Assembly (NCBI GenBank): GCA_003243195.1
Contig: QFQI01000018.1
Coordinates: forward strand, 1 to 37,174
DNA: 37,174 nt
Reading direction: 5' to 3'
From: Sphingomonas taxi
GTDB lineage: Bacteria > Pseudomonadota > Alphaproteobacteria > Sphingomonadales > Sphingomonadaceae
Under the pieces are notes generated by a model, which worked only from the letters and a program-made list of their open reading frames with translations, had not been told where the DNA came from and did no database searches. The position numbers were made by a program, and so were the translations under genes. This document shows, one piece after another, positions 7,310 through 15,839 of the stretch (positions are counted from its first letter, which is position 1; each line of letters starts with the position of its first letter).

Positions 7310-9268
7310 ATGGACGAACTGGATATCGTCCGGGGTCTGATGCTCCGGACGGCGGGTGCACTGCCCGCCACGGCACCGCTCGCCAAGGCGCTGCTGGAAT
7401 GGGCGGAGCCGCAACGGCCCTGGCTGCTGCCCGAGATGGAAGGCGAATGGAACTGGGAGAGCCTGCTCGCCGGTCTCGCTGCTCCGCATGGGGAGCCGGT
7501 GCGGGCCGAGGCGCTCGAACTCGCAGGCACGCTGGCGCGGTTGCTCGGCTTGTCGCCCATCGACGCCACCCTGCTGCGGCTGATGGTCGCGTGCGACCGA
7601 TTGCCTCGCGTCGGTGCCTTGGCGCGATTGCTCAGCCGTCACGGGCATGACTTGCCGCAACTCCTCGGCGAAATGGCCGGGGCCAGCGCGGAGGATGCCG
7701 AACGTGCGGCCCGCCGGGGAGCGGTCACGCGGCTGGGCCTCGCCTGCTTCACGGCAACCCGTGAGGGCGAGGCGGATGTCGAGATCCGCTGGACCTTGCA
7801 GCGACTCCTCGACCGGGCTCCGGCGAGCGAGGAGGCGATGCTCGATACTTTGGTCGGGCGGCGGCAGGCGGCGACGCTGGGGCTCGACGCCTTCACGCAT
7901 GTCGAGCCGGTCGACTTTCTCGTCCGCCTGCTGCGCGGTGCGCTGGGCGAGGCGGCGGCGGGGGTCAACATCCTGATCTACGGCTCGCCCGGTACCGGCA
8001 AGACCGAACTGGCACGTACGCTGGCCGAGGCGGCAGGCGCAGTACTGCACGGCGTCGGCGAGGCGGATGAGGACGGCGAGGAACCGCGCCGGTGGGAGCG
8101 CGTCGCGGCGCTGGCCCTGGCGCAGCGTCTGCTTGGCGGACGGGGGCCGGCGGTGCTGCTGTTCGACGAGATGGAGGACCTGATCGGCGAAGCCAGCCCG
8201 TCCGCGGGCGGCGACTGGTTCAGCCGACGTGAGGGAAGCAAGGTCTTCGTCAACCGGTTGCTGGAGGCCAACGCGGTGCCGGTGATCTGGACGACCAACG
8301 CGATCGGCAATGTCGATGCGGCGATCCTGCGGCGGATGAGCTTCGTGCTGCGGCTCGACCTGCCGTCGCGTGCGGCGGCGGCGGCGATGCTCGAGCGTGT
8401 GGCGCGGGAGGAACGGGTGACGCCCGGCCCTGCCTTCGCGAGCTTGCTCGACACCGCGCCGGAAGCGGCGACGGTTCTGCGGATGGCGGCGCGTGCGGGC
8501 AAACTGGCCGGTGAAGAGGATGGCGGCACCGTCGCGGCCGAGGCACTGGTACGCGCGTTACGTGGCGGCACGCTGCCACCGCCAGGACCGGCGGCGTTTG
8601 ACCTCGACCTGTTCGAGACCGACCGGCCCGTCGATCGCCTGTTCGCGGCCATGGCGGGCGGCGGCACGAGCGACGTGTCGCTGCTGCTGACCGGGCTGCC
8701 CGGCACGGGCAAGACCGCCTTCGCGCATCATCTCGCGCGGGCGCTCGACCGGCCGCTGCTGGTCAAGCGTGCATCCGACCTGCTGTCTAAATGGGTTGGG
8801 GAGACCGAGGCGCAGATCGCCGATGCCTTTGCCGAGGCGCGGCGGCGCGAGGCGGTGCTGTTGTTCGACGAGGCGGACTCGCTGCTGTTCGACCGCAGTA
8901 CGGCGCGGACCAGTTGGGAGGTGGGACAGGTCAACGAACTGCTGACGTGGCTCGACCTGCATCCGCTGCCGGTGGTCGCAGCGACCAACCACGAGGGCGT
9001 ACTGGATCCCGCGGCATTGCGGCGGTTCGTCTTCAAGCTCCGGCTGAAACCGCTCGGGGCGGAGCGCGCCGCTGCCGCCTTCCAGCGCTTTTTCGAAGAG
9101 CCCGCCCCGGCATGCCTTGGCATGATAGAAGGGCTGACTCCCGGCGACTTCGCGGTGGTTGCGCGGCAGTTGCGGCACTGGCCAGCGGCGGATGCGCTGG
9201 AATTGGTGGAACGGCTGCGGGCGGAAGTGGCCGTCAAGCCCGGCCAATCGGCGCGACTTGGCTTTTGA
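7310..9268 (+). CDS. Tandem AAA+ ATPase next to the RNA-repair operon
   Basis: The 652-residue protein has two complete AAA+ modules. Residues 1 to ~195 are helical and unrecognised. Module 1 has Walker A G-S-P-G-T-G-K-T (225-232), Walker B L-L-F-D-E-M (Asp286-Glu287), a W-T-T-N sensor 1, and arginines in I-L-R-R-M. Module 2 has Walker A G-L-P-G-T-G-K-T (462-469), a classic-AAA S-K-W-V-G-E-T-E pore/helix motif, Walker B L-L-F-D-E-A-D-S (Asp520-Glu521), an A-A-T-N sensor 1, and A-L-R-R-F. Only module 2 carries the K-W-V-G-E motif usual in CDC48/p97-like unfoldases, so module 1 is divergent. No protease, nuclease or membrane segment is seen. The same-strand position 254 bases after rtcA suggests a role as RNP or protein remodeller in RNA repair; this is inference. 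Confidence 0.85.
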   Translation: MDELDIVRGLMLRTAGALPATAPLAKALLEWAEPQRPWLLPEMEGEWNWESLLAGLAAPHGEPVRAEALELAGTLARLLGLSPIDATLLRLMVACDRLPRVGALARLLSRHGHDLPQLLGEMAGASAEDAERAARRGAVTRLGLACFTATREGEADVEIRWTLQRLLDRAPASEEAMLDTLVGRRQAATLGLDAFTHVEPVDFLVRLLRGALGEAAAGVNILIYGSPGTGKTELARTLAEAAGAVLHGVGEADEDGEEPRRWERVAALALAQRLLGGRGPAVLLFDEMEDLIGEASPSAGGDWFSRREGSKVFVNRLLEANAVPVIWTTNAIGNVDAAILRRMSFVLRLDLPSRAAAAAMLERVAREERVTPGPAFASLLDTAPEAATVLRMAARAGKLAGEEDGGTVAAEALVRALRGGTLPPPGPAAFDLDLFETDRPVDRLFAAMAGGGTSDVSLLLTGLPGTGKTAFAHHLARALDRPLLVKRASDLLSKWVGETEAQIADAFAEARRREAVLLFDEADSLLFDRSTARTSWEVGQVNELLTWLDLHPLPVVAATNHEGVLDPAALRRFVFKLRLKPLGAERAAAAFQRFFEEPAPACLGMIEGLTPGDFAVVARQLRHWPAADALELVERLRAEVAVKPGQSARLGF

Positions 9269-9532
9269 TCACATGCGCGGGGTGGCCGCTGGACGCTTGA
9301 CACGCTGTCGCCGCCGGCGGTTGCGTGAACCGGACGTCGGCGCGTTCCTGATGCGGCTCCATCGCGATGACGAACTCGCCGCTCGGCTATCTAACACCCA
9401 AGCAAGCCGAGCAGCGCATGACCGGCTAACCCAGGGTGTCCGCCAAACCAGGGGAAGATCAATCTCGCCGCCGCCACGACTCCCATCCCTGGAGGCTGGA
9501 CATGGGGTCAGGGGGTTAGCAAAGCCGGCGAC

Positions 9533-10135
9533 ATGGAAACCGACAAGCTCACCGCAGAGAAGATCGTCGCCGAGGCGCTCGAGTTGTTGCAGGAATGCGG
9601 CATTGAGCGGATGAGCATGCGGCAACTCGCCCGGCGGCTCTCCATCCGCGCTCCGACACTCTATTGGTATTTCCCCGACAAGGCGGCGATCCTGCGCGCG
9701 GTCATCAAGACGCTGTTCGAGCGCGCGGTCAGCACAGTGCCGCCGACCTCGACGTGGCAGGACTGGATGCGCGGTTTCGGCGCGGCGATATGGCAGATGA
9801 ACAAGGAGGTGCCTTACACCCCCCTTCTGCTGCGATCGCCCGATGCGAACAACGCCGAGGTCTTCGAGTTCGTCATGAAGCGGATCGATGCCAAGATGAA
9901 GGTGTTCGACGTCGACATGAAGCGTTATGCGCGCGCGCATTCGGACGTACAGGCATTCGTGCTGGGATGGTCGGTATTCGCTCACTCCGACATCGCCCCC
10001 AAGGTCGAGAGCCTGGTCGATCTCGACACCGCGGTGCTGGAGGGTGTGGATATGATCGTGCGTTACTGGGAAGATCGCCTCTCTGACGTGCCTCCGCCCC
10101 AGGATCAGGGCCTACCGGCCACAGCCAGAAGTTGA
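9533..10135 (+). CDS. TetR/AcrR family transcriptional regulator
   Basis: The protein has 200 residues. The N-terminal helix-turn-helix is clear: a L-T-A-E-K-I-V-A-E-A-L-E-L helix, then M-S-M-R-Q-L-A-R-R-L-S-I-R-A-P-T-L-Y-W-Y-F-P-D-K-A, the standard TetR recognition helix and following helix. The C-terminal ligand-binding part is all-helical, of the TetR_C type with W-x-x-W spacing. The gene converges on the end of the Rieske/AAHS operon, so it may control the catabolic island or an unseen target. The ligand cannot be predicted. The start is the first ATG before the helix; no strong ribosome binding site is visible. Confidence 0.85.
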   Translation: METDKLTAEKIVAEALELLQECGIERMSMRQLARRLSIRAPTLYWYFPDKAAILRAVIKTLFERAVSTVPPTSTWQDWMRGFGAAIWQMNKEVPYTPLLLRSPDANNAEVFEFVMKRIDAKMKVFDVDMKRYARAHSDVQAFVLGWSVFAHSDIAPKVESLVDLDTAVLEGVDMIVRYWEDRLSDVPPPQDQGLPATARS

Positions 10136-10363
10136 CGATGGCCGCGAGGGCGAGCGCGGATAACCAGGGGGTAGGACAGCGGTGGTAGCGGCTGGCGACG
10201 CGACCTCGATCCGCTTCGCACCTTCATCGCCGATGACCTCGGGGGAACCGCATCGATTCAGGTGCTTCCGGCGACCGCCGCTTCATTCAGCTCCACAAGG
10301 AATGATGTCGGGTCGACACCTCCTTGAACACACGCAGGAAGTTCCGCCACGCCCCCGGATACA

Positions 10364-11692
10364 TCAGCCGGTGCGACGGACCCGATCTGCAGGCACCACG
10401 ACTCTCGACAAGGCTGCTGCGGCGATCACCGATCCGCATCCCATCGCGACGGCGACGCTGCCAATCCCCATGCCGGCCTGGAACATATAGCCTGCCGCTA
10501 CCGGGGCGAGCGCGGCGGCGCCGCGCCCCACGCCGATCGCGAACCCGGTGCCCGCTGCACGCAGTTCGGGGGGGAACACGGCTGCGATCGTCAGATACAG
10601 GCCCGCGATCGCACCATTGGCGAACAGTCCGGTGAGCAGCAGCTTCGCCCACAGGATATCCGGCGTACCCCGCGTCAGTCCGAACAGGGCGACGAAGATC
10701 GCCGAGCCCAGCAGCGCGGTCAGCGTCAGCCGTTTCAGCCCCGTACGTGCGGCCAGCAATCCGAACAGGGCGCCCCCGCATGCGCCCCCCACATTGGCCC
10801 ATGCCAGCAGGCTGGCCGCCGTTGCCGGGTCGGCGCCGAGATCGACCACCATCTTGGGCACCCATTTGATGATGAAATAGAAGCTCATGATGTGAGCGAA
10901 ATACGCAACCGTCACGCACAACGTGGTGACCACGAAGCCGGGGCCGAACAGCGCGGCGAGCGAGCCGTGCGGGATCGCGCGCGGGGTTCCGTCGATCGCG
11001 CGCACCGAAGCATGGCCGAAACGCGCCAGCGTGCGGTTGAGCCGCGCAAGGTCGCCCCTTGCGCCACGCGATTCCAGGTGGGCCGGCGTTTCGGGCAACA
11101 GCAGCCAGACGAGCGGGATGAAGGCGAGGGTGACGGTGCCGCCCAAATGGAACAGGTCCTGCCAGCCGCCGCCGTGATCGAAGATCGCGCGCGCCGCCAG
11201 TCCGCCGAGGATGCCTCCGATCGGATAGCCGATGACCATCAGCGCCATGGCAAGGCTGCGTCGCCGCCGGTTGGATAGCTCCGCCGCCGCGGCGTTGATC
11301 GCCGGGAGCATGCCGCCGATCCCCAACCCCGTCAGCAGCCGCGCCCCCAGCAGGGGCAGGGGGCCGGTCGCCTGCCCCGCCAGCAGCATGCCCGTCGCCA
11401 TCGCGACCAGACATCCGAGGATGGTGTGTCGCCGGCCGATCCTGTCCGCCACGCCACCCAGGAGCAGCGAGCCGGCCGCCATCCCAAGCAGCTCCATCGC
11501 AAGGATCCAGCCGAGCGCTCCCGGTGCGACGCCCCAGTGCGCGCCGATCCCGGGCGCTGCGTAGCTGATCGACAGCACGTCGATCCCGTCCAGCGCGTTC
11601 AGGCCCGCCGTCATGAGAACGGCCACCCATTGCCAGCCGTTCATGGGACCGTCGTCGATGCGACCGGCGGCAGATTGTGCGCTATACGTCAT
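10364..11692 (-). CDS. MFS transporter, aromatic acid:H+ symporter (AAHS) type
   Basis: A 442-residue membrane protein with about 12 hydrophobic segments. The AAHS hallmark D-G-x-D is in the first transmembrane helix (D-G-I-D at 35-38). The loop 2-3 motif G-G-V-A-D-R-I-G-R-R and the P-E-T-P motif before the central cytoplasmic loop are present. The family (PcaK, BenK, VanK, MhpT) imports benzoate-like or hydroxycinnamate-like acids with protons. GGAAGGTGAAGC precedes the ATG. It is last in the minus-strand operon headed by the Rieske oxygenase, which supports import of that operon's aromatic substrate. Substrate identity cannot be read from sequence. Confidence 0.85.
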   Translation of the reverse strand: MTYSAQSAAGRIDDGPMNGWQWVAVLMTAGLNALDGIDVLSISYAAPGIGAHWGVAPGALGWILAMELLGMAAGSLLLGGVADRIGRRHTILGCLVAMATGMLLAGQATGPLPLLGARLLTGLGIGGMLPAINAAAAELSNRRRRSLAMALMVIGYPIGGILGGLAARAIFDHGGGWQDLFHLGGTVTLAFIPLVWLLLPETPAHLESRGARGDLARLNRTLARFGHASVRAIDGTPRAIPHGSLAALFGPGFVVTTLCVTVAYFAHIMSFYFIIKWVPKMVVDLGADPATAASLLAWANVGGACGGALFGLLAARTGLKRLTLTALLGSAIFVALFGLTRGTPDILWAKLLLTGLFANGAIAGLYLTIAAVFPPELRAAGTGFAIGVGRGAAALAPVAAGYMFQAGMGIGSVAVAMGCGSVIAAAALSRVVVPADRVRRTG

Positions 11693-11853
11693 GCTTCACC
11701 TTCCATGCCGGGTCGGGCCCGGCCTGCTGATGGCGTTGGCGCCGCCCGTACATCCGGGTTCCGCACGCTCGCTTTCAACAGATGCAGGGGTTCGGGAGGC
11801 GCCGCGCGTCCACGCCGTCGCACCGACCACGTTCGCGGATGCGCGCGCCCGTG

Positions 11854-12246
11854 TCAGGCAAGGGCGCAGCCGACCCCGACGAACTTGCCGTCACGCACCG
11901 CATAATGGATATATTGCCGCATCTCGATGACCTGACCCGCCATCAACGGACTGAACTGGTAGAGGCCACGCTCGTCCAATGTCGCTCGATCGAGATCACG
12001 CTTGCCGACGATGCGGATCACGCCTTCCAGGGCGACCAGCTCGTCGCTGGAGGCGAACCGTTCGATCGTCAGGCTTTCGTCGAAGTACGAGTGGAGAAAG
12101 CTATAGAATTGCCGGAATTCTTCGCGATCACTGATCTCGACGCCGAAGAAGGCGATTTTCGCATCGTCGGCATAGAAATCGAACACCGTGTCGTAGTCAC
12201 GACGGTTGAACGCCTCCTTGTACCGTTCATAGTCGTCGCGTGTCAT
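11854..12246 (-). CDS. SnoaL/NTF2-like protein
   Basis: A 130-residue protein of the NTF2-like fold. It has an N-terminal helix with R-Y-K-E-A-F-N-R-R-D-Y, then V-F-D-F-Y-A-D-D-A-K-I, R-E-E-F-R-Q-F-Y, and a C-terminal sheet ending with R-D-G-K-F-V-G-V-G. The start is the ATG at 12246, six bases after AAGGAA plus CCC; a GTG lies one codon earlier. Members include cyclases, dehydratases, isomerases and cofactor-less lyases, so the reaction is open. In sphingomonads some NTF2-like proteins act as gamma-formaldehyde lyases on lignin-derived diaryl compounds; that is one possibility only. It is the fifth gene of the Rieske operon, 42 bases after the SDR gene. Confidence 0.75.
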   Translation of the reverse strand: MTRDDYERYKEAFNRRDYDTVFDFYADDAKIAFFGVEISDREEFRQFYSFLHSYFDESLTIERFASSDELVALEGVIRIVGKRDLDRATLDERGLYQFSPLMAGQVIEMRQYIHYAVRDGKFVGVGCALA

Positions 12247-12288
12247 CACGGGTTCCTTCTTGCTTGGCGTGTTCGGCGCGAGGCACGG

Positions 12289-13038
12289 TCAACCCAGGTC
12301 CAGCGCGCCGCCATCGACGCGGACGTCCGCGGAGGTGATGAAGCTCGCCTCGTCTGAGGCGAGGAACAGGACGGTGCGCGCGACCTCCTCCGCTTCGCCC
12401 ATCCGGCGCATCGGCACGGCGTCGATCATCGCCTGGCGCAGCGCGCCGGCTTCGGCCTCGCTCATGCCGATGTTGCGATCGATCAGGGGCGTGTCGATCG
12501 GGCCGGGGCTGACCATGTTGACGCGGATGCCTTCGCCGACCAGTTCCTTGGCTAGGATGCGGACGACGGCGCGCAGACCGGCCTTGGACGCCGCGTACAT
12601 CATGTTGCCGGGGATCGCCGCGTCCGCGCCGATCGATCCCGTCACCACGATCGCGCTTCCCCGCCCGAGCAGCGGCAGCGCGCGCTGCACGGCGAAGAAG
12701 CAGCCGCGCAGGTTGACCGCGTGAACCTCGTCCCAGAGCGTCGGGGTCACGTCGCGCACCGGCGCGAATGCCCCGACGCCGGCGTTGACGAAGAGGACGT
12801 CGATCCGCCCGTGCCGGGCGCCGATCGCCTCCACCACCGGCGTCAGCGCATCGGCGTCGGCGATGTCGCCACGAAAGCCCGTGGCCCCGGGGATGGCCGC
12901 CACCGCCGCGTCGATCGTCTCCTGCGATCGGCCGGTGAGATAGACCTGCGCCCCTTCCGCGGCGAAGGCACGCGCGGACGCGAGTCCGATGCCGCTGTTG
13001 CCGCCGACGACAAGCACGATCTTGTCCGCGAACCGCAT
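12289..13038 (-). CDS. SDR family oxidoreductase
   Basis: A 249-residue classical short-chain dehydrogenase/reductase. The cofactor motif G-G-N-S-G-I-G lies at residues 12-18, N-A-G at about 85-87, and the catalytic Ser135, Tyr148 and Lys152 in G-S-I-G and Y-A-A-S-K. The P-G-P-I-D-T-P segment follows, and the C-terminus ends V-D-G-G-A-L-D-L-G as in FabG-like proteins. AGGAG precedes the ATG by seven bases. It would oxidise an alcohol or reduce a carbonyl with NAD(P). Placed between two SnoaL-like genes in the Rieske operon, it probably acts on a pathway intermediate; the substrate is unknown. Confidence 0.9.
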   Translation of the reverse strand: MRFADKIVLVVGGNSGIGLASARAFAAEGAQVYLTGRSQETIDAAVAAIPGATGFRGDIADADALTPVVEAIGARHGRIDVLFVNAGVGAFAPVRDVTPTLWDEVHAVNLRGCFFAVQRALPLLGRGSAIVVTGSIGADAAIPGNMMYAASKAGLRAVVRILAKELVGEGIRVNMVSPGPIDTPLIDRNIGMSEAEAGALRQAMIDAVPMRRMGEAEEVARTVLFLASDEASFITSADVRVDGGALDLG

Positions 13039-13057
13039 GCGCTTACTCCTGCTGTGT

Positions 13058-13447
13058 TCAGAATGGTGAATTGGGATTGAGGCGATCGGGCTTCACGTCC
13101 TGCATGACGTCCCAATGTTCCGCGATCATCCCGTTCTCGATGCGGAAGATGTCGCACACGGCAAAGCCGTGGTCGTCAGGCGTACGGCGGACGTGATAGT
13201 GGACGATCACGTGATCGCCATCGACGAACGCGCGCTTGATATCGTGCGTCGCCTGTGGGGAATCGCTTCTGGCCCAGTCGAGAAATGCCTTGAGCGCCTC
13301 GCGCCCGGGCTGCACGCCCTGATTGTGCTGGATATAATCCGGCGAAATGAAGCGATCCACCGCGGATGAATCGAGCGGTTCCAGGACGTTCGCGAACAGG
13401 TCCATCACCAGTTTCAGGTTGGCGTCCTCGCTGGCGGTTCTGCTCAT
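13058..13447 (-). CDS. SnoaL-like protein (COG4922-like)
   Basis: The start is the ATG at 13447 (129 residues), preceded by AAAGGA; a longer upstream frame is arginine-rich shadow sequence of the hydrolase gene. Features are D-Y-I-Q-H-N near residue 50, G-R-E-A-L-K-A-F-L, V-H-Y-H-V-R-R and D-I-F-R-I-E-N-G-M-I-A-E-H-W-D-V. These match the SnoaL-like group annotated as predicted aldol-condensation-type or ester cyclase proteins. The conserved histidines and aspartates of the pocket are present. It is not closely similar to the second SnoaL-like protein at 11854, so two distinct NTF2-fold activities may serve the pathway. The exact reaction is unknown. Confidence 0.8.
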   Translation of the reverse strand: MSRTASEDANLKLVMDLFANVLEPLDSSAVDRFISPDYIQHNQGVQPGREALKAFLDWARSDSPQATHDIKRAFVDGDHVIVHYHVRRTPDDHGFAVCDIFRIENGMIAEHWDVMQDVKPDRLNPNSPF

Positions 13448-13515
13448 GTCGTCATCCTTTCCTGTTTGCCGCGCGCAGCCGCTCGATCCGATCCGGCGCC
13501 GATCACGAGCCGCGA

Positions 13516-14319
13516 TCAGGAGGCCAGGCCGGCGAGGAACCCGAGTAAGGCGTGGTTGAAGGCGTCCGGTCGCTCGACGTTCGGAAGGTGCCCCGCATCG
13601 GGGACGACCACGACCGTCGCGCCGGGTATCGCCCCTGCCATGGCGTGCGCTGCGGTCGCATCGAACGCCGCGTCCGCGGATCCGGCGAGCACCAGCGCCG
13701 GCACCGCGATGGCGCCGAGATCCGGCGTCCGATCGGATCGCGCAAGCGCCTCGAAGGCGGCGGCGAACGCGTTTCCGGAACAGGCCGCCAGGGTTTCCAC
13801 CAGCCGTGCCGTCGCGGGCGCGGTTGCGGATTCCGGGGTTACCCAGCGGGCGACCATGTCGGCGGCGATCATCGGCATCGCGCCGTCGCGCGCAGCGGCG
13901 CACAATGATGCGACGACGTCGTCCGGTACGGCCAGACGCGCCGCTCCATTTGCCAGCACGACGCCGGATAGTCCGTATTCCGGCCGCGCGGCCATGAACA
14001 TGCCGATGTTGGCGCCCATGGAACAGCCGACATACCGTACCGCATCCACCCCGCTGTGCGTGACCACGCGGTGGAGATCGTCGGCCAGATCGGCGATCCC
14101 GAAAGGTTCGTCGGAGACGGCGGAGGCTCCGTGGCCGCGCAGATCGGGGACGATCACCCGATAGGCAGTGGCGAGCGCGTCACGCTGCGCGTCCCACATG
14201 CTCCCATCCAGGCCGATGGCGTGAACCAGCATCACCGCCGGGGCACCCTCCGGACCATATGCCTGATAGGCCAGCCGCGTGCCGTCGCCGGCGTCGCAGA
14301 AGTACCGGTCAGGCGGCAT
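13516..14319 (-). CDS. Alpha/beta hydrolase (3-oxoadipate enol-lactonase-like)
   Basis: A 267-residue alpha/beta hydrolase from the ATG at 14319; a TTG two codons earlier is an alternative. It shows the oxyanion strand V-M-L-V-H-A-I-G, the V-P-D-L-R-G-H-G-A-S motif, the nucleophile elbow G-C-S-M-G with Ser100, and the final G-H-L-P-N-V-E histidine. The overall pattern resembles PcaD enol-lactonases and related C-C or ester hydrolases. It overlaps the end of the Rieske oxygenase gene by 11 bases, so the two are coupled. In context it may hydrolyse a lactone or ester produced during aromatic breakdown. The substrate is not predictable. Confidence 0.85.
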   Translation of the reverse strand: MPPDRYFCDAGDGTRLAYQAYGPEGAPAVMLVHAIGLDGSMWDAQRDALATAYRVIVPDLRGHGASAVSDEPFGIADLADDLHRVVTHSGVDAVRYVGCSMGANIGMFMAARPEYGLSGVVLANGAARLAVPDDVVASLCAAARDGAMPMIAADMVARWVTPESATAPATARLVETLAACSGNAFAAAFEALARSDRTPDLGAIAVPALVLAGSADAAFDATAAHAMAGAIPGATVVVVPDAGHLPNVERPDAFNHALLGFLAGLAS

Positions 14320-15358
14320 GGGCAAGAGCTTCCGCCTTGGCGAGCCGGGACACGATCCCCTCGTACCGTTTGGTCGCGCCGTCCATCGCCAGCGGCAGCA
14401 TGCGGCGGCCGGGGTCGGCGTCGATCACGCGCTGCTGGGCCTCGATCATCGTGCGGTCTTCGGTAAAGGCGGCGACGGCGAGATCGCGATAGGCCACCGC
14501 CTGTTCGGGATGGTCGCTCTGCGGCCCGAAGCCGAAGAAGTAGCAGGCGGTGCGATCGGTCAGCGGAGTGACCGCCTGGCAACTGAAGCTTTGATAGAGC
14601 GGCGGTTGCTCGGGGGTGCCGCCATGGACCAGCGCCGCTGCCGTGCCCGACGCGTAGATCATCGTCTTGAGCAGGAAGATGCCCGGGACCAGGAAATCGT
14701 AGGAGGTCAGGATGTCGCCCCGGTCGCCCGCCGTCACCGCCATATAGGGGGGCAGGGGCGAGTCGCTCGCCCAGCGCTGGACGCGGACGCCGCGATCGAT
14801 GGTCGAGATCGAGACAGGCATCTCGGCCCATGCTTCCGCCATCGCCGGGTCGCCCGCCCCGAATGATGCGGCATGGACCCATGCGATGTGCGAAAGGTCG
14901 AGCAAATTGTCGATGATGAGCTGTGCGTTGGCGTTATAGTCCATGCGCCCCGGGATCATCGCCCAGTCCGGATGGTCCGGCCCCTGAAAGTCCGGGATCA
15001 GACCGGGGTCGGCGGCGTCCGCATCGCCCATCCAGATCCACGCGACGCTGTGCCGCTCGACCACCGGAAAGGTCCGGACGCGCACGCTGGGCGGAATGGT
15101 CTGTTGTCCGGGAATCCTGATGCACTGGCCATCGGGCGCAAACAGCAGCCCGTGATACATGCAGCGCAGGTTGTCGCCCTCGACACGCCCTTCCGACAAG
15201 GCGGCCAGTCGATGGGGACAGCGGTCCTCGGTCGCCCGCAGCGATCCGTCAGCGATGCGATAGAAGACGATCTGTTCGTTGAGCAGCGTACGCGTTTCAA
15301 GCGTCTCGCCGAAGTCGCTGGACCAGCCCGCCGCATACCACGCGTTCCGTATGAACAT
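14309..15358 (-). CDS. Rieske non-heme iron oxygenase, VanA-like O-demethylase type
   Basis: The protein has 349 residues from the ATG at 15358, preceded by AGGAG; the frame is open 26 codons further but the family N-terminus M-F-I-R-N-A-W-Y-A-A fits here. The Rieske [2Fe-2S] ligands are C47-x-H49 and C66-x2-H69 (C-P-H-R and C-M-Y-H-G). The mononuclear iron site is D154-L-S-H157-x4-H162. Order and size match vanillate O-demethylase oxygenase subunits and dicamba monooxygenase-like enzymes, which remove aryl methyl groups as formaldehyde using electrons from a reductase. No VanB-type reductase or ferredoxin gene is in the window. It heads the minus-strand catabolic operon and has a palindromic site upstream. 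Confidence 0.9.
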   Translation of the reverse strand: MFIRNAWYAAGWSSDFGETLETRTLLNEQIVFYRIADGSLRATEDRCPHRLAALSEGRVEGDNLRCMYHGLLFAPDGQCIRIPGQQTIPPSVRVRTFPVVERHSVAWIWMGDADAADPGLIPDFQGPDHPDWAMIPGRMDYNANAQLIIDNLLDLSHIAWVHAASFGAGDPAMAEAWAEMPVSISTIDRGVRVQRWASDSPLPPYMAVTAGDRGDILTSYDFLVPGIFLLKTMIYASGTAAALVHGGTPEQPPLYQSFSCQAVTPLTDRTACYFFGFGPQSDHPEQAVAYRDLAVAAFTEDRTMIEAQQRVIDADPGRRMLPLAMDGATKRYEGIVSRLAKAEALAHAA

Positions 15359-15410
15359 CGTGCCATCCTCTCCTGATTGCGTGCGCCGCATTACCACGGT
15401 CGCCGCCAGA

Positions 15411-15423
15411 CTAACAGTGTTAG
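15411..15423. promoter_or_regulatory. Palindromic operator candidate upstream of the Rieske operon
   Basis: CTAACAGTGTTAG is a perfect 13-base palindrome 53 bases before the Rieske start codon. A weak promoter reading on the minus strand (TTGTGG, 17 bases, TAGTCT) would place the palindrome inside the spacer, which suits a repressor site. A related sequence, AACAGTGTAAGA, occurs upstream of the TonB receptor at 18867-18878. The MarR or TetR protein of this island could bind it; this is inference. Confidence 0.55.
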
Positions 15424-15839
15424 ACAGTGACCACAAGCGGAATGCGCCCTAGTTGGATGAACCGAACCCGGCGGTGCAGGTTCGGCCGCGAAACTGGAGG
15501 ATCCGGTCGTTGCCGGGGTCGCAGGAGGCGGGGATGAGGGCAAGGTTGAGTGTGTTGTCCGTGCCGGCAGGGAAGGTAAGCGCACGGCGACGCGACGTGG
15601 AACCGCTCCGGCCGGCCGGCTGGCGCCGCTGGGGATGCAATGTCGCAATCAGGCTGATCCGGCGCGATACGGCCGCATTGTCGTACGCGGTCGGCGACCT
15701 GTCCCTGAGCATCCAGGACGGCGTTCGGCAAGCAAGCCGGTCGGGCGCACCCGGCGGTGCGCCTGCGCGCAGACCCACTCGCCCGGCGTGCTCCACCGAC
15801 ACCCTCATGTCACGGGCGCCGCCCTGTTCGGTATGCGCC
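15424..15839. other. Spacer between the Rieske gene and purU, no gene recognised
   Basis: On the minus strand a frame runs through this stretch from inside purU to a stop at 15449, ending in a Gly-Phe-Gly-Ser-Ser-Asn tail. I cannot relate it to any family and it lacks its own start signal. A decayed gene end is possible. No transposase or repeat was identified. The right part must carry the end of the purU transcript, but no U-rich terminator is visible. Confidence 0.35.

Noticed and set aside
10200..10320. Fragment reading D-L-D-P-L-R-T-F-I-A on the plus strand, like the start of a LysR regulator
   Set aside because: Only about ten residues look right, with no recognisable helix-turn-helix after them; chance similarity is as likely as a relic.
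15449..15839. Minus-strand frame between purU and the Rieske gene as a possible small protein
   Set aside because: No start signal of its own, no recognisable family, and it continues as a shadow inside purU.
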